DNA of 6,865 nucleotides from Bacteroidales bacterium (lineage in GTDB: Bacteria > Bacteroidota > Bacteroidia > Bacteroidales > WCHB1-69). Under the pieces are notes generated by a model, which was given only the letters and a program-made list of their open reading frames with translations, ran no database searches and was not told the origin of the DNA. The position numbers and the translations under genes are program-made. The stretch is taken from NCBI GenBank assembly GCA_017964755.1, contig JAGCRI010000040.1:1-6865 (forward strand), read 5' to 3'. Within the stretch, counting starts at the first letter, position 1. The number at the start of each line of letters is the position of its first letter. This document shows, one piece after another, positions 6,082-6,865 of the stretch.

Positions 6082-6441
6082 ATGAAAAAATTGTTTTCTA
6101 TTCTGTTTGTTTTGTTTGCTGTGGCTTCTGTTTATGCTGCCGATCCCGACAGCCTGCTGCTCGCAGAAAAATCGGCCAGCGAACCGATTAATAAAGGGAA
6201 TTGCACATGCAAGGGTATTCCTTTGTATGGACGGGTGAAGGTCATAACATCTTCGGCTGATTTTGATGTGAAAATTATTGAACACTCAGCTGATTTGGAT
6301 GTTAAAGTCGTTGAACATACAGCCGGAAGATGTGGTGAATGGCAGTTCGTTGAACATGCACCTGATTTCACCATCAGACTTGTAGAACACGCACCTGATT
6401 TTGAAATCAGGATGGTAGAACATGCACCAGGTATTCCGTAG
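6082..6441 (+). CDS. Secreted 11-residue-repeat protein, DUF6150 / '7(1) septoil knot'-like
   Basis: 119 residues, ATG at 6082, TAG at 6439-6441. An upstream in-frame extension to 6019 exists, but the ATG at 6082 begins a clear signal peptide: MKKLFSILFVLFAVASVYA, with probable cleavage after Ala19 (VYA). The mature protein of about 100 residues has Cys41, Cys43 and Cys84. From residue 52 it is built of six units: 52-62, 63-73, 74-86 (two extra residues, GRCGE insert), 87-97, 98-108 and 109-119. Each has the form hydrophobic/basic-V-E-H-(S/A/T)-(A/P)-D-F. Five units carry Glu-His; the first has Thr-Ser instead. The layout (cKGIPLYGxVkv, ADFxVkvv, then a GRCGEWQFV insert, then three more units) is what I remember for DUF6150, renamed 7(1) septoil knot because it folds as a deeply knotted small protein. 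The biochemical role is unknown. It lies antisense between two tail genes, like a cargo (moron) gene. Confidence 0.75.
   Translation: MKKLFSILFVLFAVASVYAADPDSLLLAEKSASEPINKGNCTCKGIPLYGRVKVITSSADFDVKIIEHSADLDVKVVEHTAGRCGEWQFVEHAPDFTIRLVEHAPDFEIRMVEHAPGIP
6235..6438 (+). repeat. Six coding repeats of 33 bp (11 residues) within the knot-like gene
   Basis: Units at 6235-6267, 6268-6300, 6301-6339 (39 bp), 6340-6372, 6373-6405 and 6406-6438 encode the repeated VxxVEHxxDF pattern. The last three are closest to one another: GAACATGCACC or GAACACGCACC recurs, then CTGATTT. A near-palindrome CCTGATTTTGAAATCAGG lies at 6394-6411. The repeats are translated and in frame, so they define protein structure rather than a DNA site. 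Confidence 0.8.
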
Positions 6442-6454
6442 TTTATTTTCGTCA

Positions 6455-6865
6455 TTATTCCACTAAAAAACTATAATCCTCATCACTATCAAATGTCAGT
6501 TCAAGGGGAAGCGTGTTAAAGTATTTGAGGCCTTTCTGGTCAAATTTTGCATCTTTCATTACCAGTTTGCTTATTCCAAAGATGTCGAGGTAAGCGCTGC
6601 TACAGCTTATACTGGAGGTGCTGTTCAGGATTGTCACCAGTGTTTTCAAGTCTTCGTGCGGGAACTTGTCCCGTCCACCGATTAGATTTCCGTGTACCTT
6701 CACCTCATAGTCTTACCGCTGAATACGTTCCTTCACTGTTCCGGCGCGGTTAATCAGTTGCGTGGTAGCAACCTTGTTTTTCTGCTTCACGTCAATCTCC
6801 ACCCCTATCAGGTAAATGACCGTGCCGTCGTCAGATTTCAGGATCAGCTCGTTGTCGGCATCGGA
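6455..6865 (-). pseudogene. DUF6046-like tail protein, C-terminal part, interrupted by in-frame TAA
   Basis: Reading from the right edge gives one continuous frame: SDADNELILKSDDGTVIYL, then INRAGTVKERIQR, a TAA (plus-strand TTA at 6713-6715), then DYEVKVHGNLIGG, FPHEDLKTLVTILN, SAYLDIFGISKLVMKDAKF and a final DEDYSFLVE before TAA at 6455-6457. The pattern GTVKE.I...DYEV.I.G.L..., then a P.E/D-x-L helix, then YL..FGI..LV, is as I remember it for DUF6046, a Bacteroides phage tail protein encoded just before the hub gene. Homology clearly continues across the stop, so the TAA is a nonsense change (for example CAA to TAA) and not a gene boundary. The GTG at 6703 is an internal valine. The N-terminal part is outside the window. 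Alternatives are a sequencing error, or readthrough, for which I see no signal. Confidence 0.72.

Noticed and set aside
6067..6285. N-terminal extension of the hub protein by 73 residues (ATG at 6285)
   Set aside because: The extension is the antisense of the signal-peptide and repeat gene, has no hub-like features, and the ATG at 6066 already gives the expected first strand of the family.
1..6865. Type VI secretion system or extracellular contractile injection system
   Set aside because: The order hub, spike, gp25, gpJ, gpI, fibre with small gene sizes is that of Mu/P2-like phage tails. No ClpV, TssJLM or Afp-type genes are present. A tailocin cannot be excluded from this window alone.

Overview
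The window looks like Bacteroides/Phocaeicola-type (Bacteroidales) DNA. The evidence is the absence of Shine-Dalgarno sites before most starts, the A/T-rich start regions, and proteins resembling families I know from Bacteroides prophages: a DUF6046-like protein, a LysM-like tail protein, gpI-like and gpD-like tail proteins, and a small secreted repeat protein. No taxonomic marker gene is present, so the assignment is an inference.

Layout. (1) Bases 2-775, plus strand: the 3' part of a family-2 glycosyltransferase (WaaE-like, surface polysaccharide type), clearly AT-rich and probably host chromosome. (2) Bases 776-1167: no gene. This stretch holds a GC-richer imperfect inverted repeat (851-916) and, nearer the phage genes, a 15-bp direct repeat (1058/1081) followed by two copies of an 8-bp word. 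Together these make four TTG(T/C)A-plus-T-run units spaced 20-23 bp apart, a plausible recombinase- or transposase-binding end of the element. (3) Bases 1168-6066, minus strand: a tightly packed contractile-tail baseplate operon. In transcription order it encodes a gpD-like hub, a gpV/gp45-like spike with an HxH apex, a gp25/gpW-like wedge protein, a gpJ-like wedge protein, a gpI-like protein, a tail-fibre-like protein, a LysM-like protein and a small terminal tail protein with an acidic low-complexity end. (4) Bases 6082-6441, plus strand: a 119-residue secreted protein made of 11-residue repeats, lying antisense inside the operon. It resembles what I remember as DUF6150, the '7(1) septoil knot' family. 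(5) Bases 6455-6865, minus strand: the C-terminal part of a DUF6046-like tail protein, interrupted by an in-frame TAA.

Function as a whole. The minus-strand genes would build the baseplate, spike and fibre end of a Mu/P2-like contractile tail (phage or tailocin). Two independent lesions, an ochre codon in the DUF6046-like gene and an apparent +1 G in the LysM-like gene, suggest a decaying element unless they are sequencing errors. The antisense secreted repeat protein looks like a moron-type cargo gene with its own promoter, expressed independently of tail production. This is the most unusual part of the window.
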